From the NCBI GenBank assembly GCA_007449985.2, contig VIIQ02000725.1, positions 248,001 through 312,000 of the forward strand: DNA of 64,000 bases, given 5' to 3'. A program made the translations under genes and the position numbers. The notes below the pieces were generated by a model. That model had not been told where the DNA came from, made no database searches, and saw nothing but the letters and a program-made list of their open reading frames with translations. Source of the stretch: Desmodesmus armatus. Lineage: Eukaryota > Chlorophyta > Chlorophyceae > Sphaeropleales > Scenedesmaceae. How positions within the stretch are numbered: position 1 is the stretch's first letter; each line of letters starts with the position of its first letter. Below are positions 53,045 to 64,000 of the stretch, one piece after another.

Positions 53045-53130
53045 GGTTTTGAGTGCTGGGCCAATGTGTTACCAGAAGGCAAAAGGCTGTAGCAAATGTA
53101 GCCCTGGGCAGTGTGCCTGTTTCAGCATCT
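53045..53130. repeat. Block conserved (inverted) with 43140-43225
   Basis: The reverse complement matches 43140-43225 (GCTGAAACAGGCACACTGCCCAGGGCT core). It lies ~310-400 bases past each paralogue's stop, in the likely 3' UTR or flank, and marks how far the inverted duplication reaches. Confidence 0.85.
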
Positions 53131-53497
53131 CAGTACATGTCTTGTAGCATATGTCAATCAGCCCAAGCTGCGGGCCACCCAGCAAAAGGAATCCAGCTGC
53201 ATCATGCTTTGCTGTTCTTGTCTTCAAATGTGATGAATCAGTGTTGCTTTGAGTGTTGTTTTCCTTGCCGGTGTGCGCCTTGAACAAACGGCCACCGTTC
53301 AGTCAATGCGTTGTCTCTGGGTGTGTGTCAGGGCTTTAGTCTGTGTTTGATACTTTCTGCCTGGCTCAGCGGCTGCAGTTACATCAGTTATATCAGTCAT
53401 GTCAGTTGTGCAGTATGTGTGAATGGTGGTGCCGGCAAGTGTGGCGGTTATGGTTGTATCTGCATGAGCGCTGACATTGCCATAGTCCAGTTGATGT

Positions 53498-53695
53498 ACT
53501 GGGCCCCAGGCTGACCACCTGTTGTGGGGTGGTGTGCAAATTTGGATGCGTGCCGCACTACCAGGTGCGGTGCTGTTCGTCAGGGACAGTGCTGATGTGC
53601 TGGGCTGACCGCCAGTTGAGCCATATCGGGTGGTGTGCAGTTTTGGTTCCATGTCGCACTGCCATGCCTGATGCGGTGCTGTTTGTCAGGGAATG
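53498..53695. repeat. Two-copy tandem repeat (about 110 bases)
   Basis: Shares GCTGGGC..., GGTGGTGTGCA.ATTTTGG-like and GATGCGGTGCTGTT.GTCAGGGA blocks. Confidence 0.75.
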
Positions 53696-54548
53696 TTGGA
53701 ATGCTAGGTGCCTGAGCACCCTGTGCCGACTGTCAGCTGTACCCACAACAGATGATCTGGCACAGCGTCAGTAAGACGGGGGTCTTTGGGAAGCCCCAAC
53801 TCGTGTTAGACAAGCCTTAGTTTGGAATTAGTTGGAACTGGATTGAACAACCATATCATGTTGCGGCACCACTGGCCAGGTTTGGATTGTGCCACATGTG
53901 GCAATGTGCGCATTCACTCAGACATGTTGTCTCTAAGCCTTGACACATGAGCAGTGCTGCTACTGGTTGAATAAACCACATCGTGTGTTGGCTGCCTGTG
54001 TGGACTCGTGCCGCATGCGAAGGTACCTTCTGGCGGTTTTTTTTTTCTGTTTCACAACCAGAAAGCAGATCGGTGTTGATAGATTGTTGGGCAGTTGTGT
54101 TGGGTATTGCTGGTGCCAATTTTAGTGAAGGGTTGTGGATCAGGAGCTGCGAGGCTCCCCACGTCACCTGCTTCATGTTGGCTGTGTAACAGCATTCACA
54201 CTCAAAACGTGAGTGGCCGCCAGCAGACAGCTCCAACAGGCATGCTCGAGAGGTTCGAGTGGGCAAAGGGCTGTGAAAAACCCCTGAGGGCTGACCCCTG
54301 AGGGTTGGTGTATTCATTGAGCCATGTTGGCCCTTTGCGTGGTGTTCAAGCGCGTCTTGAACCACGTAGTAGTACAAGCCACCTGCAGACACCTTCACAT
54401 GTTGCAGACGCCCCCCTCCCCTGTCACAAAAGCGGCACCCAGCAGCAGCTGACATTACAACAATCCCAACTGTTGACCACCCCAACTGGACGTCAGCACT
54501 CTGTAAGCAACATTTGTTGATCCATACATCCCCATCACCGTGCCACTG

Positions 54549-57322
54549 CTACTGCTGCTCCTCTGTTGGTGCTGCTGCCGCTGGTGACCCCGCACCATCC
54601 TCTCCTGCTGCTGCTGCTTCTGGCTGCTTCAGCTTCGCCTTCAGTGCCCCCAGCATGCCGCCACCCTTACTGCCCAGCAGGGTGGCAAACGTGACGACGT
54701 CCTTCAACCTCATGGCGCGCGGCGGCTCCCTCATGACGATGCCCACAAACTCGCTGAATGTCAAGCCGCGACCAAATCGCGCCTGCACAGCAGTTGAACA
54801 AGAGGGCCAAAACAGACGATGTTTTTTGGGGAGGGGGGGTGGGTGGGGGTGAAAACAGATCATTTGCGGCAGGGGCTGGGTAGTTCCCTCTATGATGATG
54901 CAAACAAGCTTGCTGAATGCCAAACAGCCTGCATAAACGCGTGGATTTACCAAGCTACGGCTTCGGCAATTTACTAGGTCTGGAGAGTACCACTATGTGG
55001 TGAAAGTATCCAGTAATGAGGAATGACAGCACAGTGGCAGCATATGCAGCGGCAGTTCCATCTCCTCTTCCTTCCTTTCCTTTTATAAACACATGCAGGG
55101 GGGGGGGGCACAGAGGGTGCAGAAGGTGGCGACATATATCTGCCTAAGCTGATCCCTTGCCCAAGCTACTGCTGACTGCATCCCCGCAGCACCACCTGCC
55201 GCAGCCTCCCCACCCACCTCCAACTGAGCACCAAACGAGGCCTGGCCATCGCCACTTGCCCTCACACCACCTGCACTGCCATCTCCAGAAGCAGCAGTGC
55301 CTCGCTGCCCAACACCCCTACCAGCAGCAGCACCACTACCCTTGGCAGCTGACACAGCAGTAACCTGCTGCTGTATCTTCACACCAGCCTTGACAGCCGC
55401 AGCCGCAGCGGCAAAACCACCTTTCCCATTGCGGCCTTTGGCACCGCCTGCTGCTGCTGCTGCTGCTGGTGCTCCAGTCGGGGTGCTACTCCTGGATGGC
55501 TGAGCACTGCTGATGCGGCTGCTGCTGCTGCCTTGCTGCGCAAGCGCTGCTGCATCTGCATTGGCTGCTGCGCCCTCCCTGCCACTGCTGCTGGTCCCTC
55601 CTTCTCCCTGCAATGCTGCCTCCGCTGCCGTTGCTGCTGCCGCAGCTGCTGCTGCTGCTGCAGCCGCTGCTGCTTGCTTTGCATTCCAGTCTGCCTGCAG
55701 GACTGCTTCCATCTGCTTCAGGTAGTGTGCAACCTCAGTCTTGTTGTAGCCCCAGGACTTGAGCAACTGCACAGCACAACACAGCAAAGCACACATGAAA
55801 CGCATCACACAACACACCAGACCACAGGGCTCATGTCGCACCACAGCACAGCGCATGGGAGTTGTGTATACTAGGCTCAGCTACTCAGAGGGATAGCCCT
55901 CACATGTACACAGATTCAGCAATGGTGCGGCAACATGCCCAGTCAGCCGCCGCTAGCCACCCGCACCCCACATCCAGCCCCCATGACCATCACCGCCGTT
56001 CACTCACCGTTTCAAGCTCCACTGCTGTGATGCACAGCTGTTCGTCATCGCCATCTGCTGCAGCCACACCTCCAGCCCCACCAACAGCACTGGCAGCAAC
56101 GTCAGCAGCAGCACTGTCGCTGCTCTCCCTACCCCCTTCGATGCCACCCTGCACATCAATCCCAGCAGCTGCTGCTGCTGCTGCTGCTGCTGTGGCACCT
56201 TGACCACCTGATGCAGCACCCTGACCCCCACCCACAGCATCCTGCTGCACATCACTGATCACACCACCATCTGCTGCCCCTGCCGCCACTGCTGCCGCAT
56301 GCCCTCCAACACCAGCTGCCGCCGTCGTCGCAGCAGCAGCGGCAGCAGCCGGCAAGGGTGCGGCAGGCCTGCAGGTCTGCTGTGATGCTGCTGCCTCCTC
56401 AAACGCCTGCTGCAGGCTGCTGCTGTGCCTGTCGATGGCCCCGCTGCGCAGCTCCAGCCGCAGCAGCACCCGCACCAGCCGGTCCCATGCAGCAGCCCAA
56501 GGGGTCTTGTAAATCTGAAGGATTTAGAAGGGGGGCAGGAAACGGCAGAGGTGTGAACAGAGGGTGTGGAACATACATGCCACAACTTTGCAACTTTGCA
56601 ACCCGCACCAGCCAGTCCCATGCAGCAGCCCAAGGGGTCTTGTAAATCTGAAGGGGTGAAGAAGGGGGATGGGAAGGGCAGCAAAAGGCAGAGGTGTGAA
56701 CAGAGGGTGTGGTTTGCACCGCTTCTGTGCAAAACCATTCCACACTATGAACACATTGCGCTATGGGATTCGACTCACTTGTGGGCTCTCTTGACCTGAT
56801 CTTCCACCCCCGCCCCTCCCTGCCCTAAACACATACACCCGTGTTTGACAACTCGCATGTACCCTCTCTGTTAACACACCAGCAGCAATCTGTTAGTGGT
56901 GTTGGTGGTAGGGCAACCCATTGTCAGTAAAGCCCACCTGTGGTGCCATGAGGCTGGCGTATGTAGTGCAGCCCTGTTTCCCTGTGGGTCCCGGGTGCAC
57001 CAGTCACCTCCACCCCACCCCCTTACCTGCAGATGGTGGGTATGGTGGTTCTAACCAACCACCCATGCCGTTGCTGTTGCGTGGTTTGGGACATGCTTGG
57101 ACACCCCATACCCCAGGGGCTTCTCCCCCCTCCCCTCCCTACTACACCCACCAAACAGCAGTTTTCATGTAATGCCACCCCTGATCACCTGTGGTGCCAT
57201 GAGGCTGGCGTATGTGGCCCAGGGCTGTCTGGGGTAGGTGCTGCCGTCACAGCTGTAGGGGTACAGCTGCTTCATGCGTATGGCCTCCAGGCGAGCAGCC
57301 TGCAAGGCATTCACATACCAGC

Positions 57323-57353
<31 letters not shown>

Positions 57354-58519
57354 ACAGTGACCTTGGTCAGCAGGGCCACCACAGGAGTTGTCGCGACTGC
57401 ATTGAATTGCAGATGGAGTGGCTGAGGGGGATACAGCAGAAGGCAATGAGCGCGGTGTTGGTTATATGTGCTTGTGGGGCGGTTGGGAAGGCTCTTCAGG
57501 TTTCAGGGCTCAACCCAACCCCCTCCCACCGCCCCTTGAGAGCGAAGGACAGACACATACACAAACCCACCTGCCGCCCCCTCAGCTCCAGCTTATCAGG
57601 CGCCGCCAATGCCGCAACTTCAGCCTCACTCTTTCCCAGTGTCGCCCAAGAGTCGGGCCCCAGGAAGTCAAACTCCAGAATGGGCTGGAAGGTCTCAGCC
57701 GTCAACATGCCCCACATGTTGGTGCCGTTCTCATTCACCTGCTTACGGACACCTGCAGCCACAAAGCAGGGGCAAGGGTGCATTGGTGATAATTTGGGTG
57801 CTGGTGGAACAAGGATGAGATATACTAGACGGGGATATGGCGTGGCAACATGAGCGCAAAGTGCAGTTCAGTACAGAGTTTGCAATCAGAGTCATTGAGT
57901 GGACAACCCCCTTCTCACCACCAAGCCCCTGCCCTCCACACTGTGGTCCCAGCCTCCCCAGCATGAGCCAGCGAGCCAGCCGCTCACACGATACTTGCCG
58001 TTGAACGCACCCCAGTCTTTCGGGTGATGACCCGCATATAGCAATGACCATGTGGGGCAAAGGCCTGCAGAGCCTCACGCACTTTCACAGCCCCCTTTCT
58101 TGGCACAACCCATCCCCAAACACAACCAAACACCCACCCACCTACCTCTGAGCCTGAGGTTCCACCAGTTCTGCAGTGTTGCCTCATCGCCCTTCTCCTT
58201 GCTGTTGCCAGGGGAAGAGGCCAGCGCAACCTGCACAAACACATGCACATACATAGGTGTGTTGAACCCACAAGGATGACAGGAATGGAACCACAAATGC
58301 GACAGCTAGCAACGCTGAGCCAATATTACAATTGGATTACCAGCAACAAAGGGCGATGCCTATAACCAAGATGTCAGCATACCCTACCTACCAGCTTTTT
58401 AGCCACCTCTTCGTGTCCAGGGTGTGCCAAGTCCAGCACCCAGTGGCAGCTGGGGTGGGCGGGGTTGAAGAGACGAGCGGGTCCCAGGCGCTGCAGCAGG
58501 TTGGACTGCTCGATACCCT

Positions 58520-58586
<67 letters not shown>

Positions 58587-59822
58587 TGGTGAGGCAATGC
58601 GTTGTGCTGCAGATCTTATTGATGCAGTGACCCACACACACCCGGACTGTTGTCCCTTCAAACGCCCCAGATCTCATCCCCACCTTAGCCAAGTGCCACT
58701 TCCATCCCCTTCATGCTTCAACATCACACAGCTGGTCCCTCCCCTGTCCACCTCCGCCTACACAACCTCCAACCACCCACCCACCCCTTGACACACACTA
58801 ATCACACACACCGGATACACCAACACCCACTCGCACCTGCAGGCAGTACAGCACTGTCCAGTAGTTCTCCGTCCTGTCCAGTGTGATGGGCCAGCACAGC
58901 ACCGCAACCTCCACACGGTGGGGGGAGGACTGCAGCAACAGAGGCAGCAGCAGATGCAGACACACCAGACACAGACACACCAGCAACAGCACAGCGAGGG
59001 TGCAGCCGTCAAACGTTGGGAGCCAAGTCGGCGGTTGCGGGGAAGTGGGGGTTCAGCACAGTGCATGTTCCGCAGCAGCTGTTTACGCTGCCTAGCACAT
59101 GAAAGCAGATGCACATGCTGTGCCAAACCTTGCACCCCACCCACAAGCAGTACCCCCCAAAAGCCGTGTCTGAGGCCCTGCTGCAGTCACCCGGCCTACA
59201 CCCTGCAACGAATAAAACAGAACGTACAGAACCTGTAGGGGCCCTCCGACACCAGCTCACCGTGAAGGCTTCCATCAGCTCCCTCACTTGCGCAGACAGC
59301 AGCAACAGCCCAGCCGCAACAGCCTGCCTCAGTGCTACCACAGCAGCATCAGCAGCAGCGACCCCAGTCAGGCCTGGCGGTGCACTGCCGCTGCTGCCAC
59401 TGCTGCCCCCGCTGCTGCTGGCATTGTCGCCTGGGGTAGCGGAGGTGGCTTCAATGGGCGGTGGGGCGCTGGGAGCGTGAAGGCCCATCTGCAGGTGTCA
59501 AGACAGCAGGCAACAGCAAACCCATGAGGACAGCGGTGTTGGCTCGAGCTTGAAAGCCCCTCTCCTTGGGTCCCCTCACGTCTTTTCGTGTGGTCAGGTG
59601 GCAGGGCTGCACAACCTTCTCGTAAGCCTTCAAATAAAAGATTTATTCTGTGGGGGAGGGGAGGGGATGACGATTTTCCCCTTTGAGACAACATCACCCC
59701 CTCCGCACCTGGTGCCTCATCAGTGCTTCCAACTGAGTGTCGCAGGCAAGCTTCAGCGCCTCTGCCTCTTCAATGCCACAGCCTCTTCGACCGCAGCCTC
59801 AAACCCTAAAATACCCCCCCCC

Positions 59823-59887
<65 letters not shown>

Positions 59888-62800
59888 TCTATGTACCCTC
59901 CCCCACCCCCCCCCACCCACCCACACCCACACCCACTCCCCCCCCCCACCACACACACGCACACTCTCATAAAGCACTGCACCAGCCGCACATGGTCCCT
60001 CATCAGTGGCTTCCAGCTGCGCATCAGATGCAGGTTGCAACGCTGCTGCCTATTCAACTGATGCCCTTGCCTCTGACCATAGATGCTTACCCCCACACAC
60101 CCACACATCCACATCCACCCCCCCCCCCCAATCCCACAAATTCATTACGCATTGTTCCAGCCCCACCTGGTCCCTCATCAGTGCTTCCAGCTGGGCGTCA
60201 GATGCAGGCTTCAGCACCGCTGCATCCTCAATCACAGCCCCGACCCCTGACGCCCTCGCCGCTGCAGCACCAGTGCCGCTGGCCCGCCCTGCTGCCAGTG
60301 CTGCACCAGTTACGCTCGCCCTGCTGCCTGCTGCTGCCGCCGCGGCCAGCAGTGGCGGCTGCTTGCCACTGCTGCCGCCGGCTGCCGAGGCGGTGCCTGG
60401 TGCCGCACCGGTTGTAGACGCTGATCGGCTGCGGTTCCCTGCAGGCCGCATTTGGCCACAGCCACGCACATGACGTAAGGGTGAGCAATTGCACGTTTCT
60501 CAATATCACTGTGTGACGGCGACCGCACACAGCGCATGCTGACAGGCCAAAATAGGTAGTAGTAGTTGTGTTACATGGGGCCTGTCAGTTCAGGCCATAA
60601 GCTGCCGACCATTGGCAACCGGGGACACCAATCCATCATCCCCCCAAAAGTAACAAAGCGCCACCGACCTGCATATTTCAGCAAGTACCTGTAAAGACAC
60701 ACAGTCAGTCAGTCAGTCAGTGTTCGTTACAAAGAGGCCTCAAGGACCCAGCCAACCCGATGCAAGCCCCGGGACCCAATCCATGTCCCGCCCTTGTAAC
60801 TCAAGGCGCCACCAATCCTACTCAAGACAGCCCAACCACCTGTGGCACACAGAGTTAGCAAGACATGCAAGCATGTGCAAGGCATAGAGCATAGGTCTGC
60901 ACATCGATTAGCAACGCAGAAAACACTTGATATATGTCCTGAGTATGACTCTAAACTGCTCCCGTAGTAGAGTGGTCAAGTCGAGATCCTGTCATCAGAC
61001 AGGTCTTGGGTTCGATCCATGCCTACTGCGAGAGGTGCGGCGGCATCTTCTAGTGCACGAGTGTCTGAGATCCCTGCCGGGGCTGGCACTAGGTGGTGCT
61101 AGGCACACCACTGAAAACAAAAATGCTACTGGAATTGACGGCTGGCTTGCGGGTGATCTCGATCGCCCCCACACCTGACCTGAGAAACTGGGGTACGACA
61201 AGTTGACCCTAGTTTAGTTTAGGGTTTAGGGTTTAGGGTTTAGAAGGGCTAGTGGAAGGCCCTTCGGGGCACCCTCATGAGCCCTTGGCTCGCTGGCTAG
61301 TGCTGAGGTTGGGACCCTGTCCCCAAAACACTGTACTGTACTGTATATTCCGACACACACCACAGCCTCTTCCTCTCCACCCCCCCCCCACACACACACC
61401 TGCAGAGGAGGTTGCCAGTGGGGGCAGCCCCCAGGTGGTGTGCTGTGTGCGTGTTCCTGGCGGGTGTGTGCTGACGTAATCGACTGACAGGCTGCCCCGT
61501 GAGGGAATGGCTGCCTTCCACTCGTCAGGGAGCCCGTGGCCCTCAGGACACTTCATGCAGGAGCTGCGGGACAGAGCAGGCAGGCAGTAGTCGCATGGTG
61601 GACTGAGGGAGTGATGAACCTGTAAAACTCAGTGGGCGTAATGTGATCATGTGACTACGTGGGTGGGGGCGGGAAGGCAGCCAAGGGGTAAGACATAGCA
61701 GGATGCGTGCTTGGTGTGCATAAAGGGTGCAAGGAACATGCCGCAGCAGTAATCAAATACAATCCAATTGCACGAGAAGCGCCTTCCTGGTACTGTCGTG
61801 ACTCACGTGGCGCAGTCGTGTATGAGGTTGATCCAGGTGGATCCCTCAGGGCTGTCATTAGACTCGTCACGCAGCCGTGCAGCGATGGCCGCATGCACTG
61901 GCTGAGCCAGGTCCAGCTCATAGTGACCTGCAGGCCAGGTACACGCAACCATTAGAACGTGAGATCCTGCTGTACGATCGCCCGACAGAAGTGCTGAGCT
62001 TGCTTGCGCAGTCTCCACCATCACAATGTGTTGATGCTGTTGTGGGTACCAAGCCTCATTAGTAGAAGCAGACACAAGTGTCAAATACAAGGCAGAGCCG
62101 CACAGGTAAGACTTGACAGCAGAGCCCCTTCTAGGAGGCAAGTGCAGGCATGTGTCTGACACCCCTCCACTGGTGCTGCTTCTGCTGCTGACACTGCTGC
62201 TGGTACGCATGAATGTATCTATTCAACATCGCCACCCCGCACCTGTAGGAACGTTCCACCTGTAGGTGCTGTACCATCCCAGAACGTCTTTCCAGCCCAG
62301 CAGGTCGTATCCCGACATCACGGACGTCAAAGACACCAGATCGGTCGCCGAGTCCGCAGCGCGCGCAAACAGCAGCGTCGCAGCCTCGACCCGCTCTGCA
62401 CCAATCGAAAACGTCTGCATTATGTTCGAGATCTGCTTGCAGGTGAATAGCGCGAAAGGGGCGAACATTGCGACCATCTCTAGTCGCTCGCGGTCGCTCA
62501 TGCTCGGGATGCGCAGCTGCTTGAGCAGTGTCGCGAGCTTGCTGCCCTCCATGACGCCCATGGCCTTGCGGACTGAGCTGCTGTTGAAGGTGCATGACAG
62601 TTGGCCCCTGCTGGGCAGCATGGTGGGCCAGTTGGCCTTCCTGGCGGAGGGGATGACCTGCACGGTCAAACACACATGCACGGCAAGGCAAGGCAACGCA
62701 TGTCACATTGACACTGACACTTGAGAATGGGGGGGGGGGGTGTTACAAGTGGATACCTTCAGCGTTGAGCGGAATTGAAGCCTGGTGGAAAGCAATGATG

Positions 62801-63860
62801 CCGCGCGACCTTGGCGACGAAACATCAAGAAGCAGACTCTGATGAAAGAAGGTGCTGTGCTGCTGGCGCCCTTTCGCCTCAGCTCTGCACATGCATGACC
62901 AACCCCTTGCCCTTGCCATGTTGCCATCACCACCACACGCAACCCACCTACTGCACAGCCCCTCTTCTGCAGCTCCACACACTAGTGTGAGAACTCACCT
63001 TTCCATCCAGTGTTATGCCCCTCAGCAGCTCCTTCTCGCTGGCCCTGTCCAGCTCCACCAGCTGCACAGCCACCACCCTGTCAGCCGCCACCGCCAGGTC
63101 CAGGCTGTAGCTGCCGTCAGGGCTGGCGGGGTTGAACTCAGCAGCACTGCTACCCTGGTCATGCACAGCAGCTGCAGCAGCGGGGCCAAATAGGGGGGCA
63201 TGCGGGCAGGCAGCAGCTATGAGTAAGCTGTCATTTGGACCAATTATAAACAAAAAAACAGACGTTACACCCAAAGACCAGTTGAGAGCTTGTTGGAGGG
63301 GCGCAGGCCCCAAGTGTGCATGCTCGTGTCTGCAATATGCAGTTTGCGGGCCCAACCAAAGCGCCCCAGACCCCTGAAATTACAGTCCTCCCCCACCCAC
63401 CCGAACCCCCACCCCCAACCCCACCTGTCATGTTTGAGCCACTGAGCCCCAGGAACTGCAGGCTCCTGTTTGCATCCAGCGCCACCACCAGGTGTCGCGC
63501 CCCATCCCCCCCCCCCCAAATGGGGTCGTTGCCTGACAGCAGCAGCACTGTCAGCACAACTTGGCCATTCAGACCCTCACACAGCATTCCTCGCCTCCCT
63601 CCCCCCCCCCCCTCCTTATTGCATTCCTACCACACGCCCCTCCCATTTCCTCCCCCCCCCCCTCCCTTCCCCCTCCCCTACCTGTCATGTTTGACCCGCT
63701 GAGCCCCAGGAACTGCAGGCTCCTGTTTGCCGCCAGTGCCACCATGAGGTGCCGAGCCCCGTCCTCCCCAATGCGGTCGTTGCCCGACAGCAGCAGCACC
63801 TCCAGCATCACATTGCCCTTCAGACCCTCACCCAGCATGAGGCACGCCTCACAGCCAATC
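54549..63860 (-). CDS. Large protein with leucine-rich repeat, DUF4476-like domain and a three-fold 'LDL' module; 5' end outside window
   Basis: Fifteen minus-strand exons keep one frame to a TAG at 54549: 63682-63860, 62999-63171, 62243-62657, 61807-61927, 61400-61563, 60167-60438, 59261-59488, 58837-58929, 58392-58517, 58146-58230, 57571-57752, 57189-57299, 56008-56514, 55134-55766 and 54549-54782 (1173 aa visible). The first exon is an LRR (LEVLLLSGNDRIGEDGARHL). Exon 3 holds a DUF4476-like helical domain (KLATLLKQLRIPSMSDRERL, FTCKQISNIMQTFS). A module built on SY.LDLA...VA..L followed by W..x(4)PSRG.L...Y occurs three times. Ala/Gly/Gln-rich linkers separate the C-terminal exons (LLKSWGYNKTEVAHYLKQME; FGRGLTFSEFVGIVMREPP). 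The donor at 55134 (GTCGCC) is weak. No enzyme motif or membrane span is seen; a scaffold role is a guess. Confidence 0.75.
56590..56660 (-). repeat. Copy of the 5' edge of exon 56008-56514
   Basis: Reverse strand reads IYKTPWAAAWDWLVRV with its acceptor; the exon reads IYKTPWAAAWDRLVRV. It is upstream in transcript direction, and flanking GAGGTGTGAACAGAGGGTGT is also repeated. Confidence 0.9.
56936..56990 (-). repeat. Copy of the 3' edge of exon 57189-57299
   Basis: Reverse strand reads TYASLMAPQ then GTGGGC. It is downstream in transcript direction. Confidence 0.85.
58520..58583 (-). repeat. (CTG)n tract forming a splice acceptor
   Basis: About 21 CAG units on the plus strand. On the coding strand, CTG repeats run into the CAG acceptor of exon 58392-58517. 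Confidence 0.95.
59709..60050 (-). repeat. Two copies of the 3' edge of exon 60167-60438
   Basis: Near 59995-60045 the reverse strand reads LKPASDAQLEA then diverges. Near 59709-59760 it reads CDTQLEALMRHQ followed by GTGCGG. The exon ends LKPASDAQLEALMRDQ. Both are downstream in transcript direction. Confidence 0.9.
59826..59882. repeat. (CA)n microsatellite
   Basis: About 27 CA units in an intron. Confidence 0.97.
60960..61345 (+). mobile_element. tRNA-derived SINE-like element
   Basis: The head has a pol III A box (TAGTAGAGTGG, 60965-60975) and B box (GGTTCGATCC, 61009-61018) 33 bases apart, with an anticodon-arm-like CCTGT/ACAGG stem. The T-stem pairs poorly, so it is not a working tRNA. 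A ~220-base body follows, then TTTAGGG repeats, then the ~100-base 3' module seen at 15163-15262, ending in TACTGTACTGTA short repeats. It sits in an intron of the large minus-strand gene. Confidence 0.7.
61213..61243 (+). repeat. Interstitial TTTAGGG telomere-type repeat
   Basis: Three to four TTTAGGG units within the SINE-like element. This is the plant-type telomere motif, also found in several green algae. Confidence 0.9.
63425..63590 (-). repeat. Second LRR-like segment: a real exon or a copy of an exon 3' edge
   Basis: Encodes CEGLNGQVVLTVLLLSGND, GDGARHLVVAL and LQFLGLSGSNMT, ending before GTGGGG in the same phase as exon 63682-63860. It lacks a clear acceptor (the upstream edge is a poly-G/GGAG run) and lies downstream of its parent, so it fits the exon-edge pattern. 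Adding one more repeat unit to an LRR protein would also be plausible. Confidence 0.6.
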
Positions 63861-64000
63861 CTGCAGGAACCAGGGTAGCAGGCACATACTTTCAGTTGAA
63901 ATGTTGACACAAGCACAGTCTTATTGCTGAAACACGCATCACAGCACATGGGTGGTGCCACCAAGCCTTACCCTCATCCATAGTGACAACCCTACAGTGG

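Noticed and set aside
60664..60683. 20-base micro-exon (YLLKYA) in the large minus-strand gene
   Set aside because: It is flanked by plausible AG and GT, but in the required phase it reads a stop. The neighbouring exons join correctly without it.
60960..61032. A functional tRNA gene
   Set aside because: A and B boxes fit, but the T-stem and acceptor stem pair poorly and the sequence continues into a repeated body. It is better explained as a SINE head.

Overview
The window is nuclear DNA from a eukaryote, most likely a green alga of the Chlamydomonadales. The protein genes are split by many GT-AG introns. Introns and spacers are full of CTG/CAG, TG, GA and poly-G/C tracts. There is an interstitial run of plant-type TTTAGGG repeats near 61.22 kb. 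The encoded proteins (ER BiP ending in HDEL, plant-type pyruvate phosphate dikinase, a protein with an LRR and a DUF4476-like domain) suit an alga. All exon limits were worked out by hand from splice consensus, protein continuity and codon phase. No alignment or RNA evidence was available.

Layout. At 0-6.4 kb (+) lies the 3' half of an ER Hsp70 (BiP), nine exons ending in HDEL. At 7.7-18.0 kb (+) lies a complete 14-exon FAD/NAD-linked CoA-disulfide-reductase-like enzyme fused to a C-terminal rhodanese domain. At 20.7-22.8 kb (-) lies a secreted Cys-rich protein of unknown function. At 24.3-26.4 kb (-) lies a small secreted protein with two cystine-knot-like (C-C-CC-C-C) domains. At 28.9-36.1 kb (-) lies pyruvate phosphate dikinase, without its first exon. 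At 36-43 kb lies a repeat-rich spacer holding a tandemly duplicated ~1 kb sequence. At 43.5-52.7 kb lie two head-to-head paralogues of a four-TM membrane protein with the same six-exon structure. At 54.5-64 kb (-) lies the 3' part (15 exons, at least 1173 aa) of a large protein with an LRR, a DUF4476-like domain and a module repeated three times.

The most striking feature is a rule seen in most genes here. Introns carry tandem fossil copies of exon edges. Copies of an exon's 5' edge, with its acceptor, always lie upstream of the full exon. Copies of an exon's 3' edge, with its donor, always lie downstream. The pattern fits tandem duplications that span splice junctions and are tolerated because splicing still uses the site next to the intact exon. 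Most copies are diverged; one set near 15.4-16.3 kb is nearly identical and looks recent.

Other noteworthy items are two foldback sequences in introns of the reductase gene, a tRNA-derived SINE (full copy at 61 kb; its 3' module abuts a splice acceptor at 15.2 kb), and a ~3.9 kb last intron in only one of the two four-TM paralogues. The genes do not form an operon or an obvious pathway. BiP (ER folding), the two secreted Cys-rich proteins and the membrane protein pair all relate to the secretory route, but that neighbourhood is probably coincidental.
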